DNA of 64,000 bases from Streptomyces candidus. GTDB taxonomy: Bacteria; Actinomycetota; Actinomycetes; Streptomycetales; Streptomycetaceae. How positions within the stretch are numbered: the first letter of the stretch is position 1; every line of letters begins with the position of its first letter. Below, piece by piece: positions 1 to 8,678 of the stretch. The position numbers and the translations under genes are program-made. Where the stretch lies: the NCBI RefSeq assembly GCF_014207445.1, contig NZ_JACHEM010000012.1, positions 124,001-188,000 of the forward strand, given 5' to 3'. The notes beneath the pieces are model-generated. The model saw only the letters and a program-made list of their open reading frames with translations. It was not told the origin of the DNA and did not search any database.

Positions 1-248
1 CGGCGGTACTGCTGAGGCTGCGGGTCCGCAAGTACCGTGCGCTCTACGAAGAGGAAGAGCGCGACGAGGACATGAGCGGCGTGCCGGACGTCTACGAGGT
101 GGGCCAGCAGGACTACCACCTGCGGATGGCCGCCATCCACGAGGCGAAGGCCGAGGAGCACCGGAAGCTGGCCGAACAGTGCGCCGGCGGCGACAAGAGC
201 GGAGAAGTGCCGGGGGCAGCGCGCGACGAGGGCGCCGGTCCGGCATGA
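1..248 (+). CDS. nhaA: C-terminal end of a probable Na+/H+ antiporter NhaA (partial)
   Basis: The reading frame is open from the left edge to a TGA at 246-248 and gives about 81 residues. It starts inside a hydrophobic helix end (AVLLRLRVRKYR), followed by an acidic stretch and the motif SGVPDVYE, then a charged, probably cytoplasmic tail. From memory, actinobacterial NhaA proteins end in a basic helix boundary followed by an acidic GxPDVY segment, so a NhaA C-terminus is the best guess. The transport core is outside the window, so the assignment rests on the tail and on the next genes, which follow nhaA in Streptomyces as I recall it. Confidence 0.5.
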   Translation, partial: AVLLRLRVRKYRALYEEEERDEDMSGVPDVYEVGQQDYHLRMAAIHEAKAEEHRKLAEQCAGGDKSGEVPGAARDEGAGPA

Positions 249-324
249 TCTGACTGGCGATCCAACGAGTCCGGGCCGAGACGGGCCCGGACTCGTACAG
301 CTTGAACCGAAGAAGGAGACAGCG

Positions 325-804
325 ATGAGCGACCCCGCGCGCAACGTCCACGGCGTCGAGAGCGCCGAACGCAGCCTCGGCCAGCTGGTCGCCGCGGCGA
401 CCACCGAGATGTCCGCGCTCGTGCACGACGAGATCGCGCTGGCAAAGATCCAGCTCAGGCAGGACGTCAAGCGCGGAGCGGTCGGCGGCGGGGCGTTCGG
501 CGCGGCGGGGGTCGTGCTGATCTTCTCGCTGCCGATGCTGAGCTTCGCACTGGCGTACGGCATTCACGCGTGGACCGACTGGCACCTCTCGGTCTGCTTC
601 GTACTTTCCTTCGTCGCGAACCTGCTGGTGGCAGGGCTGCTCGCGCTGATCGGCGTCGTCTTCGCGAAGAAGGCCAAGCAGGGCAAGGGCCCGCAGAAGG
701 TCGCCGCCTCCGCCAAGGAGACGGCCGCCGTCCTCGGAAACGCGAAGCCCCACCCGCGAGAGGTGCAGGACGACACGGTCGTTGTGGCACGCTCATCGGT
801 ATGA
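325..804 (+). CDS. Holin-X family (phage holin-like) membrane protein
   Basis: A 159-residue protein with an ATG start preceded by GAAGGAG at a normal distance. Residues 1-50 form an amphipathic helix with SLGQLVAAATTEMSALVHDEIALAKIQL, the usual start of the actinobacterial Holin-X (PF07332-like) family; two membrane helices follow at about 52-80 and 88-115, then a Lys-rich tail. Despite the family name these are chromosomal membrane proteins of unknown role and no phage genes are nearby. The stop overlaps the start of the hydrolase at 801 (ATGA), so the two are translationally coupled. Confidence 0.75.
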   Translation: MSDPARNVHGVESAERSLGQLVAAATTEMSALVHDEIALAKIQLRQDVKRGAVGGGAFGAAGVVLIFSLPMLSFALAYGIHAWTDWHLSVCFVLSFVANLLVAGLLALIGVVFAKKAKQGKGPQKVAASAKETAAVLGNAKPHPREVQDDTVVVARSSV

Positions 805-1793
805 CAGCCCTCGACGCGGACAGCTCCTCCGGTACGCTCCCGCCGGCCCCGGTAAGCGGACCGTCGGCCTCCGGCAACGGGTCGACGGCCTCTCTCGTAC
901 GGCTCGACGGGCCGTGGACACACCGGGACGTGGCCGCCAACGGCGCCCGCTTCCACATCGCGGAGCTGGGGGAAGGACCGCTGGTCCTCCTGCTGCACGG
1001 GTTCCCCCAGTTCTGGTGGACGTGGCGGCACCAGATGACCGCGCTCGCCGACGCCGGTTACCGGGCCGTGGCCATGGACCTGCGCGGAGTGGGCGGCAGC
1101 GACCGTACGCCCCGGGGTTACGACCCGGCCAACCTCGCGCTCGACATCACGGGCGTCGTACGGTCCCTGGGCGAGCCGGACGCCGCTCTCGTCGGGCACG
1201 ACCTGGGCGGGTACCTGGCCTGGACGGCGGCGGCGATGCGGCCCAAGCTGGTGCGCCGGCTGGTCGTCTCGTCGATGCCGCACCCCAGGCGCTGGCGCTC
1301 GGCGATGCTGTCGGACTTCGCCCAGACCCGGGCCGGCTCCTACGTCTGGGGATTCCAGCGGCCGTGGGTGCCGGAGCGTCAGCTGGTCGCGGACGACGCG
1401 GCGCTGACCGGACGGCTGATCCGCGAGTGGTCGGGGCCCCGGCAGCCGGAGGACAAGGACGTGGACACCTACCGCCGGGTGATCCAGATCCCCTCGACCG
1501 CGCACTGCTCGATCGAGCCGTACCGGTGGATGGTGCGGTCGATGGCGCGCCCCGACGGGCTCCAGTTCAACCGGCGGATGAAGGCACCGGTGCGGGTGCC
1601 GACACTGCACCTGCACGGTGCGCTCGACCCGGTGATGCGCACGCGCAGCGCGGCCGGTTCGGGCGAGTACGTCGACGCGCCCTACCGGTGGCGGCTGTTC
1701 GACGGGCTCGGGCACTTCCCGCACGAGGAGGACCCGGCGGCCTTCTCCACCGAGCTGGTGAACTGGCTGAAGGACCCCGAACAGGACCGGTAG
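801..1793 (+). CDS. Alpha/beta hydrolase, epoxide hydrolase-like
   Basis: 330 residues starting at the ATG that overlaps the previous stop (ATGA); a longer upstream frame exists but is antisense shadow. The fold is clear: oxyanion motif HGFPQ at 66-70 followed by WWTWRHQ, nucleophile elbow GHDLGG with Asp134 instead of Ser, an acid in LDPVM and a histidine in GHFPHEE. An Asp nucleophile with HGFPxFW is typical of epoxide hydrolases and haloalkane dehalogenases, and the order of motifs favours epoxide hydrolase. Probably cytoplasmic, co-expressed with the holin-like protein. The substrate cannot be read from the sequence. Confidence 0.8.
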   Translation: MTALDADSSSGTLPPAPVSGPSASGNGSTASLVRLDGPWTHRDVAANGARFHIAELGEGPLVLLLHGFPQFWWTWRHQMTALADAGYRAVAMDLRGVGGSDRTPRGYDPANLALDITGVVRSLGEPDAALVGHDLGGYLAWTAAAMRPKLVRRLVVSSMPHPRRWRSAMLSDFAQTRAGSYVWGFQRPWVPERQLVADDAALTGRLIREWSGPRQPEDKDVDTYRRVIQIPSTAHCSIEPYRWMVRSMARPDGLQFNRRMKAPVRVPTLHLHGALDPVMRTRSAAGSGEYVDAPYRWRLFDGLGHFPHEEDPAAFSTELVNWLKDPEQDR

Positions 1794-2186
1794 CAGCCCC
1801 CGCCCAGCAGCAAATCTCTTCACGCACCGGAACGCTTGTCCTACGAACAGCCAAATGCCTGCCGCATAGGCCAATTGGCGGGCCGTCAGGCGATTACCGA
1901 CCTTGGGGCCCGGGCAAACGTCGGGGTATGGGCTGGACGCACGACTTCGGTGACTCAGCACGCAACCGCCGCTCGGCCACAGCGCCGACCACCCGCGAGA
2001 GGGGACGCCCGCACGATGAGGGTCATGTACACCCCGGTCAGGCGATGGGCATCCCGCGCATCCTCCGGCGCCGCGCCCGGTGGGTGTCGGCGCGACTGAG
2101 GCACCAGCGGACCTGATCCGTCGTCCGCGGCTGCGACCGTACCCCCCGTCCCTGGCGGTCCGGGGTGCGCGCGTGCGCGCGCGGGG
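1794..2186. other. Gene-free stretch between convergent genes
   Basis: About 390 bases with no credible gene; open frames here have weak starts and poor codon bias. The right end has a GC-rich imperfect dyad (around 2140-2170, CGTACCCC pairing with GGGGTGCG across a 17-base loop) that could end transcription from both sides. Nothing else was recognised. Confidence 0.4.
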
Positions 2187-3587
2187 CTAACGCTCCCGGA
2201 GGTACCCGAGGCCCGGGTGCGCGTCCCGGTAGCCCGTCAGCAGCCTGCGCGCCACCTGGACCGAGTCGACGAGCGGGTGCAGGGCGAACGCCTTCACCGC
2301 GTCCCGCGCCGACCCGCTCTCCGCCGCGTCAAGTACGCAGCGCTCCACGGCCTTCACGGCGGCCACCAGACCCGCCTCGTGGCCGGCGAGCTGCGACACG
2401 GCGACGGGTCGGGCACCGGCCGCGTCGACCGTGCAGGGGACCTCGACAACGGCTGCCTCGTCGAGGACGTCCAGGACCCGGCCCCCCGGCCGGTCCGGCA
2501 TCGCGTTGCGGACGTTGAGGATCAGCGTCGTGCGTTCGTCGCGCGCGACGGCCCGCATCAGGGCCAGCGCGACGTACTCGTACCCGCCGGACTCCAGGTC
2601 GTCGGCCGCGCGCTCACCCGCGCCCGCCGCCTCCCGGTTCTCCGCCATGTACGTCGCCTCCCGCTCGGCCCTCGTACGGTCCCAGGCCTCCCAGGCAGCG
2701 CCCGAGGGCGCGCGGTGCGGCCCGGCGGACAGCTCCTCGTAGAAACGTGCCTGCTGGTCCCGGAGGAAGGCTCCGCGGGTCTGCCTCGCCTGCCGGTAGG
2801 CCGCCACCGCCTCCCGGTTGAAGTAGTAGTAGTGCAGGTACTCGTTGGGCACGGAGCCCAGCGCACGCAGCCAGTCCGCGCCGAACAGCCTGCCCTCCTC
2901 GAAGGACGTCAGCCGGGCCTGGTCGACGAACAGCTCCGGGAGTACGTCGCGGTCGTCGACGTACAGGCCGCGCAGCCAGCCCAGGTGGTTGAGACCGGCG
3001 TAGTCGGCGCGGGCCGCCGCCGGGTCGGGCACGCCGAGGGTCCGCGCCACCCGGCGGGCCAGGCCGACCGGTGAGTCGCAGATGCCGATGACCCGGCTCC
3101 CGAGATGGCGCGACATCGCCTCGGTGACCAGTCCGGCAGGGTTGGTGAAGTTGATCACCCAGGCGTCCGGGGCCAGCCGCGCCACCCGGCGGGCGATGTC
3201 GACCGCGACGGGCACCGTCCGCAGCCCGTACGCGATGCCGCCCGCGCCGACGGTCTCCTGCCCCAGCACCCCCTCGTCCAGGGCCACCCGTTCGTCGGCC
3301 GCCCGGCCCGCCAGACCGCCGACCCGGATCGCCGAGAAGACGAAGTCCGCGCCCCGCAGAGCGTCGTCGAGGTCCGTGGTGACCCGCACCTCGGGCGCCT
3401 CGGGGGCGCCTTCGGCGCGGGCGGCCACCGCCTGGTCGCAAAGGACCCGGGCGATGGCGTCCAGCCGGGCCGCGTCGAGATCGTGCAGGGTGACGCGGGT
3501 GACACGGCCCTCGCCTCGGTCGCGCAGCAGCGCCCCGTACACCAGGGGGACACGGAATCCGCCGCCGCCCAGGATCGTCAGATGCAC
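2187..3587 (-). CDS. Glycoside hydrolase family 4 (6-phospho-beta-glucosidase-like)
   Basis: 466 residues. The N-terminus MHLTILGGGGFRVPL is the Rossmann NAD-binding start of family GH4, which cleaves glycosides by a redox-assisted NAD+ and metal-dependent mechanism. Other family marks: INFTNPAG near 145-152, the metal-ligand cysteine in ICDSPVGLARR (Cys170) and the metal-ligand histidine in GLNHLGW (His201). Length is normal. GH4 members act on alpha- or beta-linked sugars, phosphorylated or not; CDSPVG and GLNHLGW are closer to the 6-phospho-beta-glucosidase branch. It stands alone with no transporter beside it, so the substrate is open. Confidence 0.85.
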   Translation of the reverse strand: MHLTILGGGGFRVPLVYGALLRDRGEGRVTRVTLHDLDAARLDAIARVLCDQAVAARAEGAPEAPEVRVTTDLDDALRGADFVFSAIRVGGLAGRAADERVALDEGVLGQETVGAGGIAYGLRTVPVAVDIARRVARLAPDAWVINFTNPAGLVTEAMSRHLGSRVIGICDSPVGLARRVARTLGVPDPAAARADYAGLNHLGWLRGLYVDDRDVLPELFVDQARLTSFEEGRLFGADWLRALGSVPNEYLHYYYFNREAVAAYRQARQTRGAFLRDQQARFYEELSAGPHRAPSGAAWEAWDRTRAEREATYMAENREAAGAGERAADDLESGGYEYVALALMRAVARDERTTLILNVRNAMPDRPGGRVLDVLDEAAVVEVPCTVDAAGARPVAVSQLAGHEAGLVAAVKAVERCVLDAAESGSARDAVKAFALHPLVDSVQVARRLLTGYRDAHPGLGYLRER

Positions 3588-3634
3588 GCTTCAGCCTCTC
3601 GGATCGGGGATCGGCAGTTCTTCGGACCAGGACC

Positions 3635-4840
3635 TCAGAGCGCGCAGCCCTGGCTGTCCACCTGCTGGTTGGCCGTGCGGCCGATCCTGATGTCGTCGCG
3701 GATCTCGTCGACCGTCAGCGCGTACCCGGTGTCCGGGTCGTCCAGGGACTTGGCGAAGACGACGCCGTACACCTCGCCCTCGGGGGTGAGCAGGGGGCCG
3801 CCGGAGTTGCCCTGGCGGACCGTCGAGTACAGCGAGTAGACGTCGCGGCGGACCGTGCCGCGATGGTAGATGTCCGGGCCCTTGGCGTTGATGCGGCCGC
3901 GGACGCGCGCCGAGCGGACGTCGTACGCGCCGTTCTCCGGGAACCCGGCGACGATCGCCCCGTCGCCGCTGCGGGCGTCGCCCTCGGTGAACTGGAGCGG
4001 GCGCGCCCTCAGGTCGGGTACGTCCAGGACGGCGATGTCGCGCTGCCAGTCGTAGAGGACGACCTTCGCGTCGTACAGCTTGCCCTCGCCGCCGATCTGC
4101 ACGGTGGGCTCGCTGACCCCGCCGACGACGTGCGCGTTCGTCATGACGCGGCGGTCGGAGAAGACGAAGCCGGTGCCCTCCAGGACCTTGCCGCAGCTGG
4201 GCGCGGTACCGACGACCTTGACGATGGACTGCTTGGCGCGAGCCGCGACCGGGCTGCCCGCGAGTTTCGGGTCCGGGGCCCTGACCTCGGTGATCGGCTC
4301 GTTGGAGAACGGGCTGAACACCTGCGGGAAACCGTTCTGCGCGAGCACCGAGCTGAAGTCCGCGAACCAGTTGGCGGCCTCGCCCGGCACCACCCGGTCC
4401 ACCCCGAGCAGCACCTTGGAACTGCGCACCTCCTTGCCGACGGTGGGCAACGAGGTGCCCGCGACGAGCGAGCCGATCAGCCACGCCACGAGCAGCATCG
4501 CGCAGACGTTGACCAGCGCGCCGCCGGACGCGTCCAGGGCGCGCGCGGGCGACCAGGTGATGTGCCGGCGCAGCTTGTTGCCGAGGTGGGTGGTGAAGGC
4601 CTGCCCCACCGAGGCACAGACGATCACGATCACGACCGCCACCAGGATGCCGGTGGTGGAGTCGCCGAGGGACGAACCGTCGGCGAACCACCCCCAGACC
4701 ACCGGCAGCAGATAGACCGCGGCGAGTCCGCCGCCGAGGAACCCGATCACCGACAGCACGCCGACGACGAATCCCTGGCGGTATCCGATGATCGCGAACC
4801 ACACGGCAGCGAGCAGCAACACAATGTCCAGGACGTTCAC
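3635..4840 (-). CDS. MarP-like membrane serine protease (CvpA domain plus trypsin-like domain)
   Basis: 401 residues from a GTG at 4840 (MNVLDIVLL); a longer frame upstream lies antisense in the Nudix gene. Four membrane helices fill residues 1-130 (CvpA/colicin V production domain). A chymotrypsin-like domain follows with the triad His237 (TNAHVVGG), Asp268 (WQRDIAV) and Ser346 (GNSGGPLL). Cys216 and Cys399 flank the domain like the disulfide of mycobacterial MarP, a periplasmic protease needed for acid and oxidative stress survival. The active site should be outside the membrane. A Streptomyces role in envelope stress is inference. Confidence 0.88.
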   Translation of the reverse strand: MNVLDIVLLLAAVWFAIIGYRQGFVVGVLSVIGFLGGGLAAVYLLPVVWGWFADGSSLGDSTTGILVAVVIVIVCASVGQAFTTHLGNKLRRHITWSPARALDASGGALVNVCAMLLVAWLIGSLVAGTSLPTVGKEVRSSKVLLGVDRVVPGEAANWFADFSSVLAQNGFPQVFSPFSNEPITEVRAPDPKLAGSPVAARAKQSIVKVVGTAPSCGKVLEGTGFVFSDRRVMTNAHVVGGVSEPTVQIGGEGKLYDAKVVLYDWQRDIAVLDVPDLRARPLQFTEGDARSGDGAIVAGFPENGAYDVRSARVRGRINAKGPDIYHRGTVRRDVYSLYSTVRQGNSGGPLLTPEGEVYGVVFAKSLDDPDTGYALTVDEIRDDIRIGRTANQQVDSQGCAL

Positions 4841-4862
4841 GCCCGCCACCCTGTCATGTCCG

Positions 4863-5612
4863 TCATGCGTGCCAGTCGAGAGGGACCTCGCGAGAGGGGT
4901 CCCAGGGCCGCTCCCAGCCGGCGAAGTGCAGCACTTTGTCGACCACACCGGCCGTGAATCCCCACAGCAGGCCCTCCTCCAGCAGGAAGGCCGGGCCACG
5001 GTGACCACGCGGGTGCACGCTGGTGGCGCGGTTGGCCGGGTCAGTGAGGTACGCCACCGGCACCGTGAAGACACTGGCCGTCTCGCCCTGGTCGACGGCA
5101 CCGACCGGGCTCGGGGAGCGCCACCAGCCCAGCACGGGCGTCACCACGAAACCGCTGACGGGGATGTAGAGGCGGGGCAGCACGCCGAAGACCTGAACGC
5201 CGGAGGGGTCGAGTCCGGTCTCCTCCTCGGCCTCCCGCAGCGCCGTCCGCAGCGGCCCGGTGGTCAGCGGGTCGCCGTCCTCGGGGTCGAGGGCGCCGCC
5301 GGGGAAGGAGATCTGCCCCGCGTGCGAGCGCAGGCTGCTCGCACGCTCCATCAGCAGCAGCTCGGGGCCGTGCGTCCCCTCACCGAAGAGGACCAGGACG
5401 GCGGACTGCCGCCCGCTGCCGCTCGCGGGCGGCAGGAAGGCGCTGAGCTGCTCCGGCCGGACGCTGCGGGCCGCGGCGGCCACCGGCTCCAGCCAGCCGG
5501 GCAACCCGCGGTCGGTGACGTTGACCAGGGGGAGGCCGGGGACGTCCGCCGGTGGCGCGGCCCCGCTCCCGTACACCTCACTTGTGGCGCTCGGCGCGCT
5601 CGCACGTCTCAT
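4863..5612 (-). CDS. CoA pyrophosphatase-type Nudix hydrolase
   Basis: About 249 residues from ATG 5612; a GTG two codons earlier (5618) is possible, but the GGGGG ribosome-binding stretch fits the ATG better. The Nudix box runs GGALDPEDG...ALREAEEETGL, preceded by LLMERASSLRSHAGQISFPGG, the extra motif of the CoA/acyl-CoA pyrophosphatase branch (NudL/PCD1), which splits CoA to 4'-phosphopantetheine and 3',5'-ADP. It is 22 bases upstream of the MarP-like protease on the same strand, probably one operon. A 10-base tandem repeat lies just before the start. Confidence 0.85.
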   Translation of the reverse strand: MRRASAPSATSEVYGSGAAPPADVPGLPLVNVTDRGLPGWLEPVAAAARSVRPEQLSAFLPPASGSGRQSAVLVLFGEGTHGPELLLMERASSLRSHAGQISFPGGALDPEDGDPLTTGPLRTALREAEEETGLDPSGVQVFGVLPRLYIPVSGFVVTPVLGWWRSPSPVGAVDQGETASVFTVPVAYLTDPANRATSVHPRGHRGPAFLLEEGLLWGFTAGVVDKVLHFAGWERPWDPSREVPLDWHA

Positions 5613-5620
5613 AGGCACCC

Positions 5621-5640
5621 CCGTACTGTCCCGTACTGTC
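5621..5640. repeat. Exact 10-base tandem repeat before the Nudix gene
   Basis: CCGTACTGTC occurs twice without a gap, immediately upstream of the Nudix start (read on the minus strand as GACAGTACGG twice). A direct repeat of one helical turn is a possible regulator site; no regulator is suggested by the context. Confidence 0.45.
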
Positions 5641-5690
5641 CCAACGTCCGCTCCCGGGACGATCGTTCCGGATTCGGCCGACCCGTTCGG

Positions 5691-6596
5691 TCACGGTGCG
5701 GCCGGCCCCGCTCCCAGCGGCGGGGCGGGTTTGCCGCCCGCGTCCAGGAACGACTGCGGGGGCTTCAGCCGCTGCCCCGGGTACCCGCCCTTCTCGTACT
5801 TCAGCAGCTTCTCGGCCTTCTGCGGGTCCGTCTCGCCCTCGCCGTACGACGGGCACAGCGCGGCGATCGGGCAGGCTCCGCAGGCCGGCTTGCGGGAATG
5901 GCAGATGCGGCGGCCGTGGAAGACGACGCGGTGCGAAAGCATCGTCCACTCGCTCTTCGGGAAGATCTCGGCGACCACCGCCTCGACCTTGACCGGGTCC
6001 TCCTCGTCGGTCCACTTCCAGCGGCGCACCAGGCGGCCGAAATGGGTGTCGACGGTGATGCCGGGGACTCCGAAGTAGTTCCCGAGGACCACGTTGGCGG
6101 TCTTGCGGCCCACGCCCGGCAGCTTCACCAGGTCCTCGATCCGGCCGGGCACCTCCCCGCCGAAGTCGTCCCGCAGGGCCGTGGCGAGCCCCAGCAGGGA
6201 CCTGGCCTTGGCGCGGAAGAAACCCGTCGGCCGGATGATCTCCTCCAGCTCCTCCGGCACCGCCGCCGCCATGTCCTCCGGCGTCGGGTAGGCCGCGAAG
6301 AGGGCCGGAGTGGTCTGATTGACCCGCAGGTCCGTGGTCTGGGCGGACAGCACCGTGGCGACCAGCAGCTGGAAGGGGTCCTCGAAATCGAGCTCCGGAT
6401 GGGCGTACGGGTAAACCTCCGCGAGCGCTCGGTTGATCTTGCGGGCGCGGCGGACCATGCCGAGGTGCGACTCGGCCTTCGCCTTTTTCGCCGCCCTCAC
6501 CGGCTTCGCCGCGCCCTGTTCGCCCACGGCTGAATCACGACCTGCTGTCACCTGCCCTGCCCCCTTGACCTGCGCTCTCACCGGCTTGTTGGACAC
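5691..6596 (-). CDS. nth: Endonuclease III (DNA glycosylase/AP lyase)
   Basis: 301 residues; base-excision repair enzyme that removes oxidised pyrimidines and nicks abasic sites. All parts are visible: helix-hairpin-helix LPGVGRKTANVV with catalytic Lys165, catalytic Asp183 in VDTHFGRL, and the 4Fe-4S ligands Cys232, Cys239, Cys242, Cys248 with the canonical C-x6-C-x2-C-x5-C spacing. A basic, disordered 45-residue N-terminal extension and a Pro-rich tail are extra relative to E. coli Nth. GTG start at 6596, with TAGGCT six bases upstream and no ribosome-binding site, suggesting a leaderless mRNA. Confidence 0.95.
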   Translation of the reverse strand: MSNKPVRAQVKGAGQVTAGRDSAVGEQGAAKPVRAAKKAKAESHLGMVRRARKINRALAEVYPYAHPELDFEDPFQLLVATVLSAQTTDLRVNQTTPALFAAYPTPEDMAAAVPEELEEIIRPTGFFRAKARSLLGLATALRDDFGGEVPGRIEDLVKLPGVGRKTANVVLGNYFGVPGITVDTHFGRLVRRWKWTDEEDPVKVEAVVAEIFPKSEWTMLSHRVVFHGRRICHSRKPACGACPIAALCPSYGEGETDPQKAEKLLKYEKGGYPGQRLKPPQSFLDAGGKPAPPLGAGPAAP

Positions 6597-6602
6597 CCGG
6601 CC

Positions 6603-6608
6603 AGCCTA
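6603..6608 (-). promoter_or_regulatory. Candidate -10 element of nth (leaderless)
   Basis: TAGGCT on the minus strand ends exactly six bases before the GTG of nth, so transcription would begin at the start codon. The -35 region does not match TTGAC well. The same hexamer precedes two other genes here at the same spacing. Confidence 0.5.
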
Positions 6609-6701
6609 GAGGCAGGCACTGACATCCGCCTTGGTCACGGCCAAATGCCTACCCAATCAGCCCCCTGCAGCACGACCAGGCCCGCTGGTAAGTCATCCTT
6701 A

Positions 6702-6715
6702 GTGATTGATCGCAC
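6702..6715. promoter_or_regulatory. Candidate Crp site upstream of crp
   Basis: GTGA-N6-GCAC differs by one base from the Crp consensus half-sites GTGA-N6-TCAC and sits in AGTGATTGATCGCACT, 63 bases before the crp start. Autoregulation by Crp is common, so this may be an operator. The family consensus is established; binding here is inference. Confidence 0.45.
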
Positions 6716-6778
6716 TGTTTTACCGTCCGGCATCATGGGGACCCAGGTCCCCTGAGCAGGTCGACAAGGAGAGAACAC

Positions 6779-7453
6779 GTGGACGACGTTCTGCGGCGCG
6801 CCCCGCTCTTCGCGGCGCTCGATGACGAGCAGGCCGCGGAGCTGCGCGCCTCGATGAGTGAGGTGACCCTCGCACGCGGGGACGCCCTGTTCCACGAGGG
6901 CGACCCCGGCGACCGCCTCTATGTGGTGACCGAGGGCAAGGTGAAGCTGCACCGCACCTCCCCCGACGGCCGCGAGAACATGCTGGCCGTGCTCGGCCCC
7001 GGCGAACTGATCGGCGAACTGTCGCTCTTCGACCCGGGCCCGCGCACCGCCACCTCGACGGCACTCACCGAGGTCAAGCTGCTCGGCCTCGGCCACGGCG
7101 ACCTCCAGCCCTGGCTGAACGTACGCCCCGAGGTCGCGACCGCGCTGCTGCGCGCCGTGGCCCGCCGGCTGCGCAAGACCAACGACCAGATGTCCGACCT
7201 GGTCTTCTCCGACGTACCGGGCCGGGTGGCCCGCGCGCTCCTGGACCTGTCGCGCCGCTTCGGCGTGCAGTCCGAGGAGGGCATCCACGTCGTGCACGAC
7301 CTCACGCAGGAAGAGCTCGCCCAGCTGGTCGGCGCCTCCCGCGAGACGGTCAACAAGGCGCTCGCGGACTTCGCGGGCCGCGGCTGGCTGCGCCTGGAGG
7401 CACGGGCCGTGATCCTGCTGGACGTCGAGCGTCTGGCGAAGCGCTCGCGCTGA
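6779..7453 (+). CDS. crp: Crp/Fnr-family global regulator Crp
   Basis: 224 residues from a GTG preceded by AAGGAGAG. Residues 1-120 are a cyclic-nucleotide-binding beta roll (FHEGDPGDRLYVVTEGKVKLHR, LGPGELIGELSLFDPGPRTATSTA); a dimer helix and a winged HTH follow (LTQEELAQLVGASRETVNKAL, about 176-196). Length and sequence agree with Streptomyces Crp, a cAMP-responsive regulator of germination and antibiotic production. It is divergent from nth across a 182-base promoter region with a near-consensus Crp box, and monocistronic: a perfect hairpin follows. Confidence 0.95.
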   Translation: MDDVLRRAPLFAALDDEQAAELRASMSEVTLARGDALFHEGDPGDRLYVVTEGKVKLHRTSPDGRENMLAVLGPGELIGELSLFDPGPRTATSTALTEVKLLGLGHGDLQPWLNVRPEVATALLRAVARRLRKTNDQMSDLVFSDVPGRVARALLDLSRRFGVQSEEGIHVVHDLTQEELAQLVGASRETVNKALADFAGRGWLRLEARAVILLDVERLAKRSR

Positions 7454-7496
7454 CGGGACCGCTCGCCCGCACGGCAGCTTCCTCCGCCCGTACGGG

Positions 7497-7529
7497 AGTG
7501 GGCCGCACCCTCCTGGGGTGCGGCCCACT
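7497..7529 (+). terminator. Strong hairpin terminator after crp
   Basis: Perfect 14-base stem (7497-7510 with 7516-7529) around the loop TCCTG, starting 44 bases after the crp stop. No T-tract follows, as usual in Streptomyces. Confidence 0.85.
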
Positions 7530-7733
7530 GGCGTACCCGGACAGGCCCGTACGGGCGGCGCGCACGGGCAGGACCGCACCGACGGCACGTACCGGCAGGC
7601 GCTCGGCGTGACGGGCCGTGCCGACGCTCCGAACCGGCGCGCACGTACCCGGCCGGGCCCGCGGCGGCGGTCCGTAGGTTCGTACCGGTGCACGCGTACC
7701 CGGGTGCGCCGTGTCTCCGTGTCCGGCCTGCGG

Positions 7734-8642
7734 TCAGTTCTTGCCGACGATCACGGGGGTCTTGCCGCCCTCGCCGCACGGGACCGCGTACACCGGGTGC
7801 TTCTGGGCGGCCTCCTTGTAGGCGTCGATGCACTGGTTGTAGAGCACCTTGTCGGTGAGGGAGTTGTTCAGGATGCGATTGGCCTGCGCGATGCCCTCGG
7901 CCTCGATCTTTCGGCGCCTGGCCTCGGCGGCGGCCGTCTTCGCCGCCTCCTCGGCCCGCTCGGTGGACTGCTGCTGCTGGATCTTGCGGTCGATCTGGCC
8001 CTGGAGCTGGGCGGACGGCTTCACGTTGCGCAAATTGACCGCGGTGACGGCGATCCCGCGAGGGGCCAGCCGAGCCTTGGTCAGGTCGCCGATCTCCGCG
8101 TTGATCTTCTCGCGGGCCGAGGAGTAGCCCTGCTCGCTCGTGTGCCGGGCGAACACGTTGCGGATGATCTCCCGGCTGTCCGGCTGCACCAGACGCTGCT
8201 GCACGGACTCCTCGCTGCCCGCGAGGCGGTACAGCTCCACGACCTTGTCCGGGGTCACCGCCCATTTCACGGTCACCTCGACCTCCATGACGCCGCCCTG
8301 CGACGAACGGACTTCCACGACGTCCTTGTCGGACAGGTTGAGGTCGACGGGACGCGTCGAGAAGGACGTGACGGTGGTGAACGGCGACCGGATGTGCATC
8401 CCGGACAGCATCGGCCCGCCGACCTTGCCGAAGGTGACCGGCACTCCGACTTCGTACGCGCTCATCACGTACAGGCAGCTGGTGATCCCCGCCAGGAGAC
8501 CCGCCAGGAGGGCGCCCGCCGCGCCCAGCTTCAGACCGCGGGCACGCTGCGCGCGGCCGACCAGGAACAGCACCAGTGCCGCGAGGAGCAGCAGGATGGA
8601 CAGCACGAACACAGTGGTTCCCCCCAGGAACAAAACGATCAT
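7734..8642 (-). CDS. SPFH/band-7 (prohibitin/stomatin-like) membrane protein
   Basis: 302 residues from ATG 8642 (MIVLFLGGTT); the much longer frame upstream is antisense to the nucleotidyltransferase. Two hydrophobic segments at about 3-28 and 39-60 anchor it; a band-7 domain follows (about 62-220, ending IAVTAVNLRNVKPS), then a Gln/Glu/Lys-rich coiled coil (QIDRKIQQQQSTERAEEA) and a C-terminal segment with conserved cysteines (YNQCIDAY, YAVPCGEG). Such proteins form membrane scaffolds. The gene is convergent with crp and divergent from the nucleotidyltransferase, and stands alone. Confidence 0.82.
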   Translation of the reverse strand: MIVLFLGGTTVFVLSILLLLAALVLFLVGRAQRARGLKLGAAGALLAGLLAGITSCLYVMSAYEVGVPVTFGKVGGPMLSGMHIRSPFTTVTSFSTRPVDLNLSDKDVVEVRSSQGGVMEVEVTVKWAVTPDKVVELYRLAGSEESVQQRLVQPDSREIIRNVFARHTSEQGYSSAREKINAEIGDLTKARLAPRGIAVTAVNLRNVKPSAQLQGQIDRKIQQQQSTERAEEAAKTAAAEARRRKIEAEGIAQANRILNNSLTDKVLYNQCIDAYKEAAQKHPVYAVPCGEGGKTPVIVGKN

Positions 8643-8678
8643 GATACGAACGCGGACGATGTAGGCGGAGCGTAAGCC

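Noticed and set aside
325..804. Prophage holin
   Set aside because: The Holin-X name is misleading; no phage lysis, tail or integrase genes surround it.
570..2116. Long overlapping frames around the hydrolase gene
   Set aside because: They are off-frame shadows; the 801-1793 frame has the full alpha/beta hydrolase motifs.
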